This document shows positions 56,324 through 64,000 of a stretch of 64,000 nt of DNA, in pieces. The DNA is from Maioricimonas rarisocia (GTDB lineage Bacteria > Planctomycetota > Planctomycetia > Planctomycetales > Planctomycetaceae): the NCBI RefSeq assembly GCF_007747795.1, contig NZ_CP036275.1, positions 4,146,001 through 4,210,000 on the forward strand, given 5' to 3'. The notes beneath the pieces are model-generated. The model had not been told where the DNA came from, made no database searches, and saw nothing but the letters and a program-made list of their open reading frames with translations. The first letter of the stretch is position 1. Every line of letters begins with the position of its first letter. Both the position numbers and the translations under genes were made by a program.

Positions 56324-59300
56324 ATGGAAGCGCAACTGGAAGTGACCCGCATCGATGGGGGGACCGAAAGCGTCACCCTGTCGAAACGGCAACCGGTTTC
56401 GATCGGTCGGCACGCCTCGAACGACGTCATCATCGAAGAGGACGGGGTCGACATTCTGCACTGCCGCGTGAGCTGGAACAAATCCGGGTACGAGGTTGCA
56501 GCGGCCACCGGCGAGGGTGTGGAAGTCAACGGATCGATGGTGCGTCACGCGATGCTCGGACCGGGCGACGTGCTGCGGATCGGCAGCGCGGACATCCGGT
56601 TCGTCGGCGAGGAACGACAGTCGAAGCCGTCTGACGAAGAGAGTGCCGCACGACGCGAACGACGCCGGGCCCGAAAACGTCGCCGTCAGCGCGCGGCAGC
56701 AGCGGCCGACGACGATGCCTCTGACATGTCGGCACTCGATGCGATCCTCGACGAGGAAGATGCCGAGGAAGAACTCGAAGAAGAGACGCCTTCGGCCCCG
56801 AGCGCCTCTCCGAGTTCTCGCCGCGACCGCTCGGAGTCTCGTTCCAGTCGCCGCTCCGGCACTGCCGCCGGGGGGTTGTCCCGCTTGCGCACGCGGCCCC
56901 GCCGACCAGGTGAAGAAGACGTTGTCCGCTCGCCGCTGGTTCTGGCGCTGACGGCCGGAGGTGTACTGCTTGTTTTTCTGACCGCGGTGTTCTTCTTCGT
57001 TGCCGGTCGCCACACGACTCAGGCCCGCTACGATGCCGCCGCACAACTGGTCAGCGATGGCAAGTACGCTCAGGCGATCGTGGCGTTCGAAGACTTCATC
57101 GTCCTCCACGAAGGACATCCCCTCGCCGAACAGGCACAGCGGGAACTGGGTCTGGCGCGCGTCGACCAGCACGTGTCCGGCGCCGTCCCGGACTGGAAAG
57201 CGGCCCTCGATGCGCTGCGAGCATTCCTGAACGACCGTCGCGACGAGCCGGACTTCGACACCGATCGCGACACGATCTGGCGGAAAGCGGGTGACATCGC
57301 TCTTGGCTCTGCAGAGTCGGCGGGGCGCACCTTCGACCGCAAACTGCTCGACATTTCGCGCGACGCCGGCACGATCCTGCGAACGTACTGGCCCCAGGAC
57401 AATCCTCCCGAGGAGCTGGGGGAGCAGATCGTCAGTACCCGCCGGAAGTCGGAACAGGCAATCGTTCGCCACGAAGCGTACAACGAGACGCTGGCGCAGA
57501 TGAAAGCCTCGATGGAGGCGGACGATCCACTCGGTGCCGTCGTCTTCCGCCGCGACCTGCTCACCCGCTATCCGGAGTTTACCAGCGACCGCAAGCTCGA
57601 CGGACTGTTGAAGGATACGCTCGAGCAGGAACAGTCGCAGATCGCCAGCGAGGAGATCAACGGGCAGGCAGCCCCAGCCGACAGTCCCGACTTCGACCAG
57701 CATCTGACGCTGAACTTCCACGCCAGGAACCGCTCCGACGAGGTCTCTGTCGGCAAGTGCGTCCCTGTCGTCGCCAAGGATACATGCGTCGGGGTCGACA
57801 CGGTCACGGGGGAACCGGTCTGGCGCAGGCTGATCGGTCCGGCGACGCCGTTCTTCCCGGTCCGCGAACCCACGCTGCCCAGTCTGCTCTGCTTCGACAC
57901 GCGAAGCAACGAACTGATCCGACTCGAACAGGACACCGGCGACGTCGTCTGGAGTGCCCCTCTCGATGAAGTTGCGGCAGGATCCCCCCTGATCCTCGCC
58001 GGTCAGGTCTATGTCGCCACTCGCGGCGGCAGCGTGTATGCGATCGACCTGGACAACGGTTCGGTCCTCTCACGGTTGACGTTCGCGCAACCGGTTTCCG
58101 GTCCGGTCCCGATCGGCGACGGGGATTTCGTCGTCGTGGCTGGCGACCGCGAGGTGGTTTACACCCTGCGACTGCGACCGCTGGAATGTGTCGCCGTTTC
58201 TCTGGTTGGCCACGCGCCGGGCTCGGTCGAAGCACCGCTGCTCGCGATGGGCCCGTTTGCCCTCCTTCCGGAGAAACTGGCAACCGAACAGACACGGCTA
58301 CATCTGCTCCGTGCCGATCCTGAGACCGGTTCCCTGGCGATTGCTGCCCGCGATCGACTGCCCGGCTGGGTCGTCGATCCGCCCGTCATTCGTGGCCGCG
58401 ATCTGTTTGTCCCTTCGACCGGCGAACGGGTGACCGCATTCACCGTCACGGATGCCACCGGACAGCCGCCACTGGTGCAGGTCGCCGCCTTCCAGGGACA
58501 GGGAGGCGAATCGGGGCCCGTGTTCCTCTCGACCGGTCCCGACCGTCAGCTCTGGATGGCCGGCACATCCCTCCGTCGGATCCAGCTGACATCGGACGCT
58601 CTGCAGCCGGACCCCAAGCTGGTCAACTTCGGCGTCACGTCGCAGCCCCTGCAGTATTCGGGCAGCATGCTGTTCCATGCACGCCACCGGTTCGGCTCCT
58701 CAGCCGTCACCGTGACCCGCACCGATCGGCAGAGCCTCGAAAGCGACTGGCAAGCGGCACTCGGCCAGTCGATCCTCGCGGCCCGACCCGCAGGCAACGA
58801 CGGTGACACCCTCGTCTGCGTCACGGAGTTGGGGCACGTTTTTCGCGTGGACGCCGGCAGCATCCGCAATGGCGGCTTTTCGTCCGCCCCGCGGGGGCTG
58901 CTGGGACTCGCCGACCGCGAAGACGAACATGTGGCGGCAGCAACGCTCGATGACGGCCGCACGGCTGTCTGGACCGCGGGTGCATCGCCAACGCTCTGGC
59001 TTCTCAGTGCCGCGGGGACCGTCTCCGGCGAAACGGAGCTGCCCGAGCCGTTGCAGCATCCCCCGGTCGCTGCCGGCAATCGCATCATTCTCCCCTTCGC
59101 CGGCCGGCTGAGCGTCCTCTCCGGACAGCGGATCGGCACCGAGGTGAAAGACTTCACGCTGCCCGCCGGCCAGGCGGTCCCAGCATGGTCAAGAGTCACC
59201 AGACTCGAGTCGGGCGACATCATCGCCGTCACCGCAGACGGTCTGCTCCGCCGCATCCGCGAGCGGGACACGCCCGAGCGACACCTGGCCGAAGCGGGCC

Positions 59301-59821
59301 GACTCGAAGTCGGCGGCAACGTCCTCGCTGCCGACGCCCATGCGGGAGGGCAGATGGTGATCGCCGACGACCGCAGGCAACTGCATCTGATCGACCTGAA
59401 CCGCCTCGAGATTTCTGCGACCCGTACGTTTCCGGTGCCGGTCATCAGTGCGTTCGTCCTCGACGAAGCGAACGTCATTGCGGAGACCGCCAGCCGGAAG
59501 CTGCACTGTCTCGCGACGCAGGGCGACCTCGAATCGAAATGGTCGATTGATCTGCCCGGCAGTGGCCTGGCAGGCCGGCCGGTGCAACGGGACGGCCGCA
59601 CGATCCTGGCCCTCCGGGATGGTCAGATCCTCTACGTCGACGATTCGAAGGGGACCGTTTCGGACGTCGCAACGACGGGAGCCGCAATGGCCGGCGATCT
59701 GATTCGCATGGGGGACCGAGTGATCGCCACGACTCTGGACGGAAGCCTGATCGACGTGACCGACCCGGCCGCGGCCGTCACGCCGGAACCAGCGGACCAG
59801 CGGAAAGTGGCCACACCATGA
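56324..59821 (+). CDS. FHA-domain membrane protein with PQQ-type beta-propeller
   Basis: A 1165-residue protein. An FHA domain at 1-95 (VSIGRHASNDVII, LHCRVSW, GVEVNG) faces the cytoplasm. A basic disordered region follows (about 105-200), then one membrane helix at about 204-226 (LVLALTAGGVLLVFLTAVFFF). The outer part has a TPR-like helical stretch (228-440, AQLVSDGKYAQAIVAFEDF), then a large beta-propeller of PQQ/BamB type (VGVDTVTGEPVWRR, LEQDTGDVVWSAPL, AIDLDNGSVLSRL). It joins phosphothreonine reading inside to a scaffold or sensor outside. The stop overlaps the next gene by four bases. Confidence 0.85.
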   Translation: MEAQLEVTRIDGGTESVTLSKRQPVSIGRHASNDVIIEEDGVDILHCRVSWNKSGYEVAAATGEGVEVNGSMVRHAMLGPGDVLRIGSADIRFVGEERQSKPSDEESAARRERRRARKRRRQRAAAAADDDASDMSALDAILDEEDAEEELEEETPSAPSASPSSRRDRSESRSSRRSGTAAGGLSRLRTRPRRPGEEDVVRSPLVLALTAGGVLLVFLTAVFFFVAGRHTTQARYDAAAQLVSDGKYAQAIVAFEDFIVLHEGHPLAEQAQRELGLARVDQHVSGAVPDWKAALDALRAFLNDRRDEPDFDTDRDTIWRKAGDIALGSAESAGRTFDRKLLDISRDAGTILRTYWPQDNPPEELGEQIVSTRRKSEQAIVRHEAYNETLAQMKASMEADDPLGAVVFRRDLLTRYPEFTSDRKLDGLLKDTLEQEQSQIASEEINGQAAPADSPDFDQHLTLNFHARNRSDEVSVGKCVPVVAKDTCVGVDTVTGEPVWRRLIGPATPFFPVREPTLPSLLCFDTRSNELIRLEQDTGDVVWSAPLDEVAAGSPLILAGQVYVATRGGSVYAIDLDNGSVLSRLTFAQPVSGPVPIGDGDFVVVAGDREVVYTLRLRPLECVAVSLVGHAPGSVEAPLLAMGPFALLPEKLATEQTRLHLLRADPETGSLAIAARDRLPGWVVDPPVIRGRDLFVPSTGERVTAFTVTDATGQPPLVQVAAFQGQGGESGPVFLSTGPDRQLWMAGTSLRRIQLTSDALQPDPKLVNFGVTSQPLQYSGSMLFHARHRFGSSAVTVTRTDRQSLESDWQAALGQSILAARPAGNDGDTLVCVTELGHVFRVDAGSIRNGGFSSAPRGLLGLADREDEHVAAATLDDGRTAVWTAGASPTLWLLSAAGTVSGETELPEPLQHPPVAAGNRIILPFAGRLSVLSGQRIGTEVKDFTLPAGQAVPAWSRVTRLESGDIIAVTADGLLRRIRERDTPERHLAEAGRLEVGGNVLAADAHAGGQMVIADDRRQLHLIDLNRLEISATRTFPVPVISAFVLDEANVIAETASRKLHCLATQGDLESKWSIDLPGSGLAGRPVQRDGRTILALRDGQILYVDDSKGTVSDVATTGAAMAGDLIRMGDRVIATTLDGSLIDVTDPAAAVTPEPADQRKVATP

Positions 59822-62256
59822 TCTCGCATGTTCCGAACAACAGGGACCGCGTCGTCCGACGCACCGCCGGCGCACTGCTGAGTGCGCTGGTTACAGTCCT
59901 GATGCTGCTGGTTTCGTCAGCGCTGGCCGACGACGAAGACGATGGCAGTCTGCCGCTGTTTGAAGACCTGACCATTCCCACGGCGCAGCAGCTTCTTGGA
60001 GAACCGCCGCGGGACTGGATTGTGCTCAAGACCGGCGAGGTTCTGTTCGTCGAGCCGCTTTCGCCTCGACCGGACACGCTTGGCTGGCTGGAGTTCAAGA
60101 TTGCCGAAAAGCGCAAGGAACGCTCCGGTCTGACCGGTGAGGCACTCGACCAGTATCTCAGGGAGCTGGACGAGTTCAACTACCTCCACGTGAGCGTGCC
60201 TCAGGTGGCCGAAGAGACCGAGTTCCGGCTGCCGACCCGCAAGATCGAAGAGATCCTGCATCATGAGGACCTGATGCTGCGGCGGATCGATCTTCTTCTT
60301 GACGAAGGGAACCTGCCGGTTGCCTACGAACTGCTGCATCGTCTCGAGCGGGATCGAGCCGACTGGCCCGGCATTCCGGATCGACACAACCGACTGCTGT
60401 TCGCAGAGGGGGAACAACTGCTCGAACAGGGGAAGACCGAGTTCGCCCTGATCCGACTCGAACAGCTCTACGGTCGTGATGCTGTCCACCGCGGGCTCAA
60501 AGAAACGCTCGGCACCGCAATCGACCGCATGATCGGCACGGCCATCGACAGTCAGCGTTACCGGGACGCCCGGCACTATCTCGCCAGACTGCGAGAAAAA
60601 TGGGACGACCACGAGGTCGTGGCCGCTCGTTCGTCCGAACTGGAGCAGCTGGCCCGCAAGGCCGTGGAAGAGGGGACGGCCACGTTCTCGTCCGGAGATT
60701 ACCGCGACGCGCTCGACCGGATGGAACGGGCCGCGGAGATCTGGCCGCAACTTCCCGAGCTGTCTTGCGAATACGCGGCGATCGCGCGGCGGCACCCGCG
60801 ACTGCACGTCGGAGTCGTGTCACTGCCCAACGGCGAAGACCGGCCCGAGTTCCTCCAGACCACCGCCGACCGCAGGGCCGAGTCGTTGCAGCAGGCCCGG
60901 CTGTTCGAGCCGCAACGTTTTTCGTCCGGCACGATGTATTACCGGTCGCGCATCTTCGACGAATGGGAACCGTTCGACCTCGGCCGGGGCATGCGATTCC
61001 AGTTGCGGTTCACCCGGCAGCCGTGGGAGTCGCTTCCGCTTGTCGATGCGCAGCAGATTGCGGCGACGATTCTCGAACGTCTCGATCCCGACAGTCCGGA
61101 GTACAGCGAACGACTGGCCGGCTACATCGAAGAGATCACGGTCCATGCGCCCGACTCGCTGACGATCCGGTTTCAGCGTGTCCCGCCCCGCGTCGAGACG
61201 TTGCTGGCCGAGATCGAGATTCCGACCGGCACGGCTCGTTCGGGCGGATTCGAAATCGCACAGGCAGACGACGAACGGGTGATCTTCCGCCGCACGGACG
61301 CCCAGCCGGACGGACTGTCCGGTTACCGCCTGGAAGAAGTTGTCGAGCATCGCTACGACAGCTTCGAACGGGCGCTGCGGGCACTCGAGATGGGTGAGGT
61401 GGTCATGCTGCCGGAGCTTCCCGACTGGATCGTTCGCCGTCTGCAGGCCGACCGGGCATTCCTGAGTGACTACTTCGTTGAACCGTACGCGGAACCGGCA
61501 ACGCATCTGATCCAGTTCAATCCGCACAGCCCCGCCGTCCAGATACGGGAACTGCGTCGCGCCCTCGCGTACGGCATCGACCGACCGCGTCTGCTCGACG
61601 AAGTGGTACTGCGCGATTCCGAAAGGACTCACGGCCGGCTGGGAGTCGCGCCGTTCGCGATCTCGAGTGCGGCAGTCAACGCGCAGATCTTCCCACGCGA
61701 GCACGACCTGTCGGCCGCGTTTGCTCTCGGACTGGCCGCCCGCAAGCAAATGGGGGGCGAGATCCCTCGACTCCGGCTGGCCGTCAGCAGTCATCCGACC
61801 GAACGGGAAGTCGCAACGCAGATCGTCTCGCAATGGAACCGCATCGGCCTGCCCGTCGAGATCGTTCCGCTGGAATCGATCGATGCCGACGCCCCGCATT
61901 CCGGCTGGGATCTGATCTACCGCCGAATGCGGATGCACGAACCAATCACCGCCCTCTGGCCATTCCTGACACTGTCCGAAGAAGCACGCGTCAGGGAGAT
62001 CGCCTTCCTGCCTGACTGGCTGAGGCAGGAGCTGGTTACGCTGGACCGCACGGCGGACTGGATTCGCGCGATCGAAGGTGTGCAGACGCTCCATCGCCAT
62101 CTGTGGGCCGAGGTCTATTTCATCCCTCTCTGGGAAGTGGACGAGCACATGGTGGTCCGCAAAACGGTCCACGGATTTCCCACACCGCCGGTCGCCCCGT
62201 ACCACCACGCCGGTCGCTGGACGATCGATCCCTGGTTCTCGACGGTGGTTCCATGA
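59818..62256 (+). CDS. Secreted helical-repeat protein with SBP_bac_5-like domain
   Basis: An 812-residue product with a signal peptide (AGALLSALVTVLMLLVSSALA). The first part (about 60-310) is helical and repeat-like (YELLHRLERDRADWPG, LIRLEQLYGRDAVHRG). From about 320 the sequence resembles family 5 peptide-binding proteins of ABC importers (FEPQRFSSGTMYYRSRIFDE, VRQIRELRRALAYGIDRPRL-type segment, VATQIVSQWNRIGLPVEIV). No permease or ATPase gene is near, so a binding or sensor function rather than import is inferred. Starts with ATGA overlap with the FHA gene. Confidence 0.78.
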   Translation: MISHVPNNRDRVVRRTAGALLSALVTVLMLLVSSALADDEDDGSLPLFEDLTIPTAQQLLGEPPRDWIVLKTGEVLFVEPLSPRPDTLGWLEFKIAEKRKERSGLTGEALDQYLRELDEFNYLHVSVPQVAEETEFRLPTRKIEEILHHEDLMLRRIDLLLDEGNLPVAYELLHRLERDRADWPGIPDRHNRLLFAEGEQLLEQGKTEFALIRLEQLYGRDAVHRGLKETLGTAIDRMIGTAIDSQRYRDARHYLARLREKWDDHEVVAARSSELEQLARKAVEEGTATFSSGDYRDALDRMERAAEIWPQLPELSCEYAAIARRHPRLHVGVVSLPNGEDRPEFLQTTADRRAESLQQARLFEPQRFSSGTMYYRSRIFDEWEPFDLGRGMRFQLRFTRQPWESLPLVDAQQIAATILERLDPDSPEYSERLAGYIEEITVHAPDSLTIRFQRVPPRVETLLAEIEIPTGTARSGGFEIAQADDERVIFRRTDAQPDGLSGYRLEEVVEHRYDSFERALRALEMGEVVMLPELPDWIVRRLQADRAFLSDYFVEPYAEPATHLIQFNPHSPAVQIRELRRALAYGIDRPRLLDEVVLRDSERTHGRLGVAPFAISSAAVNAQIFPREHDLSAAFALGLAARKQMGGEIPRLRLAVSSHPTEREVATQIVSQWNRIGLPVEIVPLESIDADAPHSGWDLIYRRMRMHEPITALWPFLTLSEEARVREIAFLPDWLRQELVTLDRTADWIRAIEGVQTLHRHLWAEVYFIPLWEVDEHMVVRKTVHGFPTPPVAPYHHAGRWTIDPWFSTVVP

Positions 62257-63869
62257 GGCGTAGATTGCCGAGACATCACGAATCGTCATCACCGCTCGAC
62301 GGCGCGCTGAAGCGGCTTGTCAGACTCGGGTGCAGTCTGCTCGTGGCATTGCTTGCGGTGTTTGCCGCGGGAAGCCCGTGCCCGGCAGCGGATGAATCGT
62401 CCGACGAACAGAGTCGCACTGTTAAGGCCGAATCCGCCTCAACGGAATCGGACGTCATGACGTCACGCAACTCCGACGAGCCACCGGAAACGACACGGCC
62501 CCTGCCGTACGATCTGGCTCCCTATCGCATCGTCGTGATCGCATCGATCGACGAGTCGATTGCCGTGGGATCCGACAGCCGACAGCAGGTGGTCAACGAT
62601 CTGCAACGGGTTCTGTCGGGGCGGCTGCGGCCGCTGGCGTCCGTGGAAGTCCGCCACAGCATTCCGCTGACCGACGTCGGACTCGACGGTCTCGAACAGA
62701 TCGCCGCGACGGCGTTTGAATCGAACAACGAACCTGAAGACCGATCGCACCTGCCCGGCAAGGTGATCGGGCTGCGACTCGCCCACGCCGGACCTCGTTT
62801 CGCCGTGAAGCTCCGGGAGTGGGACGGGACCGTCCAGGCAGCCGGGCCGGTCTGGGAGCGGTCCACGCTGGATCGCCGTCTGCTCCCGCACGTTGTCGCG
62901 ACGCTGCTCGAAGAGGTGTTTCGTCCGGTTGGACTCGTCACCCAGGTGGAAGGAAGCGAAGTCGAACTGCTGATGCGGGGAGGCGAGTTGCATCAGCCGG
63001 GCGAACGGGAATTCTCGCTGCATGAAGGGGACTATCTCGTTCCGTTTCTGCGTTACCTGGACCGCGACCGGAACGTCCGCCGAATCCAGCCGATCCCGTG
63101 GACATTGCTGCGGACCACATCGATCGACCGCGGCTATGTCACATGCGAGGTCGTGTCGGCCTTCGGCAGTCCGCTCGCCGGCAGTCGCCGCCGCGTCGAA
63201 CTGGTGGCCGTGCGGGTGCAGCCGATGCATGCCGAGATGCGGCTGACGATCATCCCGCGAGGCCGTCCTGACAGCCCGCTTGCCGGCACTCGGGTGGATG
63301 TCCTGCCCCGGTTGCCGACCGACGAGGATCCGGTCGACGAGAAGGAGACGCTGCTGACGGATCGCTCCGGCACTGTGGTGCTCAGTGGCGACTCGCTGCA
63401 GCCGCTGCGGTACATCCGGGTCTTCAGCGGCAAGCACCTGCTGGCCCAGGTTCCAATGCTGCCGGGCGTCGATCCGGAGATGGTCCTCGAAGTGCCCGAC
63501 GACTCCGTCCGGCTGCGCGTCGAAGGGGAACTCTCGCAACTCGAAGGCGACCTCATCGATGTCGTCGCCCGTCGTGCCGTCCTGCTGGCGTCCATGCGGG
63601 CAGCGATCAAACAGAATAAACCGGATCAGTTCGAGTCATTCGACGAACGGCTCAATGCGCTGCCGGACCTCGACCGCTTCGAGCGTCGGCTGAGGACGAT
63701 CCGACTGGCGGCACTGGGAGCACTGCAGGAAAAGGGGGATCGGGCCGCCCAACGCAACATCGGCAGGTTGTGCGATCGGGTGCTGGAACTGGTTCGGCAC
63801 CACCTCGACTCCGATCCGGTCCGGGCACTGCGCGAGGAAATGGCGGAGCTGCGCAAGGCGACGCAGTAG
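62253..63869 (+). CDS. Secreted protein of unknown function, last gene of the operon
   Basis: A 538-residue product. The ATG overlapping the previous stop (ATGA) gives a signal peptide (LVRLGCSLLVALLAVFAAG). An Asp/Glu/Ser-rich stretch precedes a mainly beta-strand body: YRIVVIASIDESIAVGSDSR, about 90 residues in, looks like the start of a compact domain, and later FSLHEGDYLVPFLRYLDR and RVEGELSQLEGDLIDVVARR are conserved-looking. Its C-terminus is helical. No family recognised. Tight coupling with the SBP-like gene suggests that the two products act together. The 131 bases after it hold nothing recognisable. Confidence 0.75.
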   Translation: MRRRLPRHHESSSPLDGALKRLVRLGCSLLVALLAVFAAGSPCPAADESSDEQSRTVKAESASTESDVMTSRNSDEPPETTRPLPYDLAPYRIVVIASIDESIAVGSDSRQQVVNDLQRVLSGRLRPLASVEVRHSIPLTDVGLDGLEQIAATAFESNNEPEDRSHLPGKVIGLRLAHAGPRFAVKLREWDGTVQAAGPVWERSTLDRRLLPHVVATLLEEVFRPVGLVTQVEGSEVELLMRGGELHQPGEREFSLHEGDYLVPFLRYLDRDRNVRRIQPIPWTLLRTTSIDRGYVTCEVVSAFGSPLAGSRRRVELVAVRVQPMHAEMRLTIIPRGRPDSPLAGTRVDVLPRLPTDEDPVDEKETLLTDRSGTVVLSGDSLQPLRYIRVFSGKHLLAQVPMLPGVDPEMVLEVPDDSVRLRVEGELSQLEGDLIDVVARRAVLLASMRAAIKQNKPDQFESFDERLNALPDLDRFERRLRTIRLAALGALQEKGDRAAQRNIGRLCDRVLELVRHHLDSDPVRALREEMAELRKATQ

Positions 63870-64000
63870 ATCTGCCCTCGTCAATTGCTCGCTGTCTCCG
63901 GATCTTCATCGTTTGCGTCGATCGCCGATCACGAACTACACTCGCGGCTCTCTGCAACCAGCGGCCCGCCGGGCCGGAACCCTCAGAATGACTTCAGAGT

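Overview
The window is GC-rich bacterial chromosome, very probably from a marine-type planctomycete (Planctomycetota, Planctomycetaceae-like). The signs are a very large PVC-type haem-binding protein (beta-propeller, HEAT repeats, CxxCH), a secreted protein with five SHD1 repeats, a formylglycine sulfatase, a Ser/Thr kinase with a long ectodomain, a TIGR03000-like secreted protein, a zinc-ribbon SpoVG and a zinc-ribbon ExbD. No rRNA, tRNA or CRISPR array was recognised.

Left part (1-9.3 kb): a truncated secreted protein at the edge, a secreted sulfatase, then a surface-glycan island. The island holds a GT2-methyltransferase fusion, two related sulfotransferases on opposite strands around a small methyltransferase, a GT4 glycosyltransferase and a Wzx-like flippase. 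The likely job is making and exporting a sulfated, methylated glycan. From 9.7 to 24 kb come an SH3-domain secreted protein, an acyltransferase-3 membrane protein behind a long inverted repeat, a PmtA-like methyltransferase coupled to a class IV aminotransferase, a PP2C phosphatase with a degenerate receiver, an alpha/beta hydrolase, a PolB-like 3'-5' exonuclease, the haem-binding giant and murD.

Middle (24-42 kb): tatA coupled to a sodium/solute symporter, an M28 peptidase with PDZ domains, glgC, and two facing signalling genes (a kinase with a beta-helix-like ectodomain and an FHA-GAF histidine kinase). Next are small stress or housekeeping proteins, a pilin-like gene with a clear terminator and a sigma54-like promoter, a repeat-rich gap, an M19 dipeptidase, DUF423, DJ-1/PfpI, and a two-lipoyl-domain E2 acyltransferase.

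Right part (42.5-64 kb): a decayed flavoprotein fragment, then an apparently complete group IIC intron inserted exactly behind the U-tract of the terminator of a secreted-protein gene. Then come a Nudix protein, trpC, a CPBP protease overlapping the SHD1 protein gene, a zinc-ribbon SpoVG next to ispE, and, behind a good sigma70 promoter, a seven-gene operon. The operon encodes a TonB/TolA-like membrane protein, ExbB/TolQ, two ExbD/TolR, an FHA-membrane-beta-propeller protein, a repeat-plus-SBP_bac_5-like secreted protein without any ABC permease, and an unknown secreted protein. It is the best candidate here for an undescribed envelope system.

Start sites were chosen by homology, signal peptides, Shine-Dalgarno sequences, promoter position and overlap; many genes have no clear Shine-Dalgarno sequence. 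All functional names come from reading motifs, without database searches.
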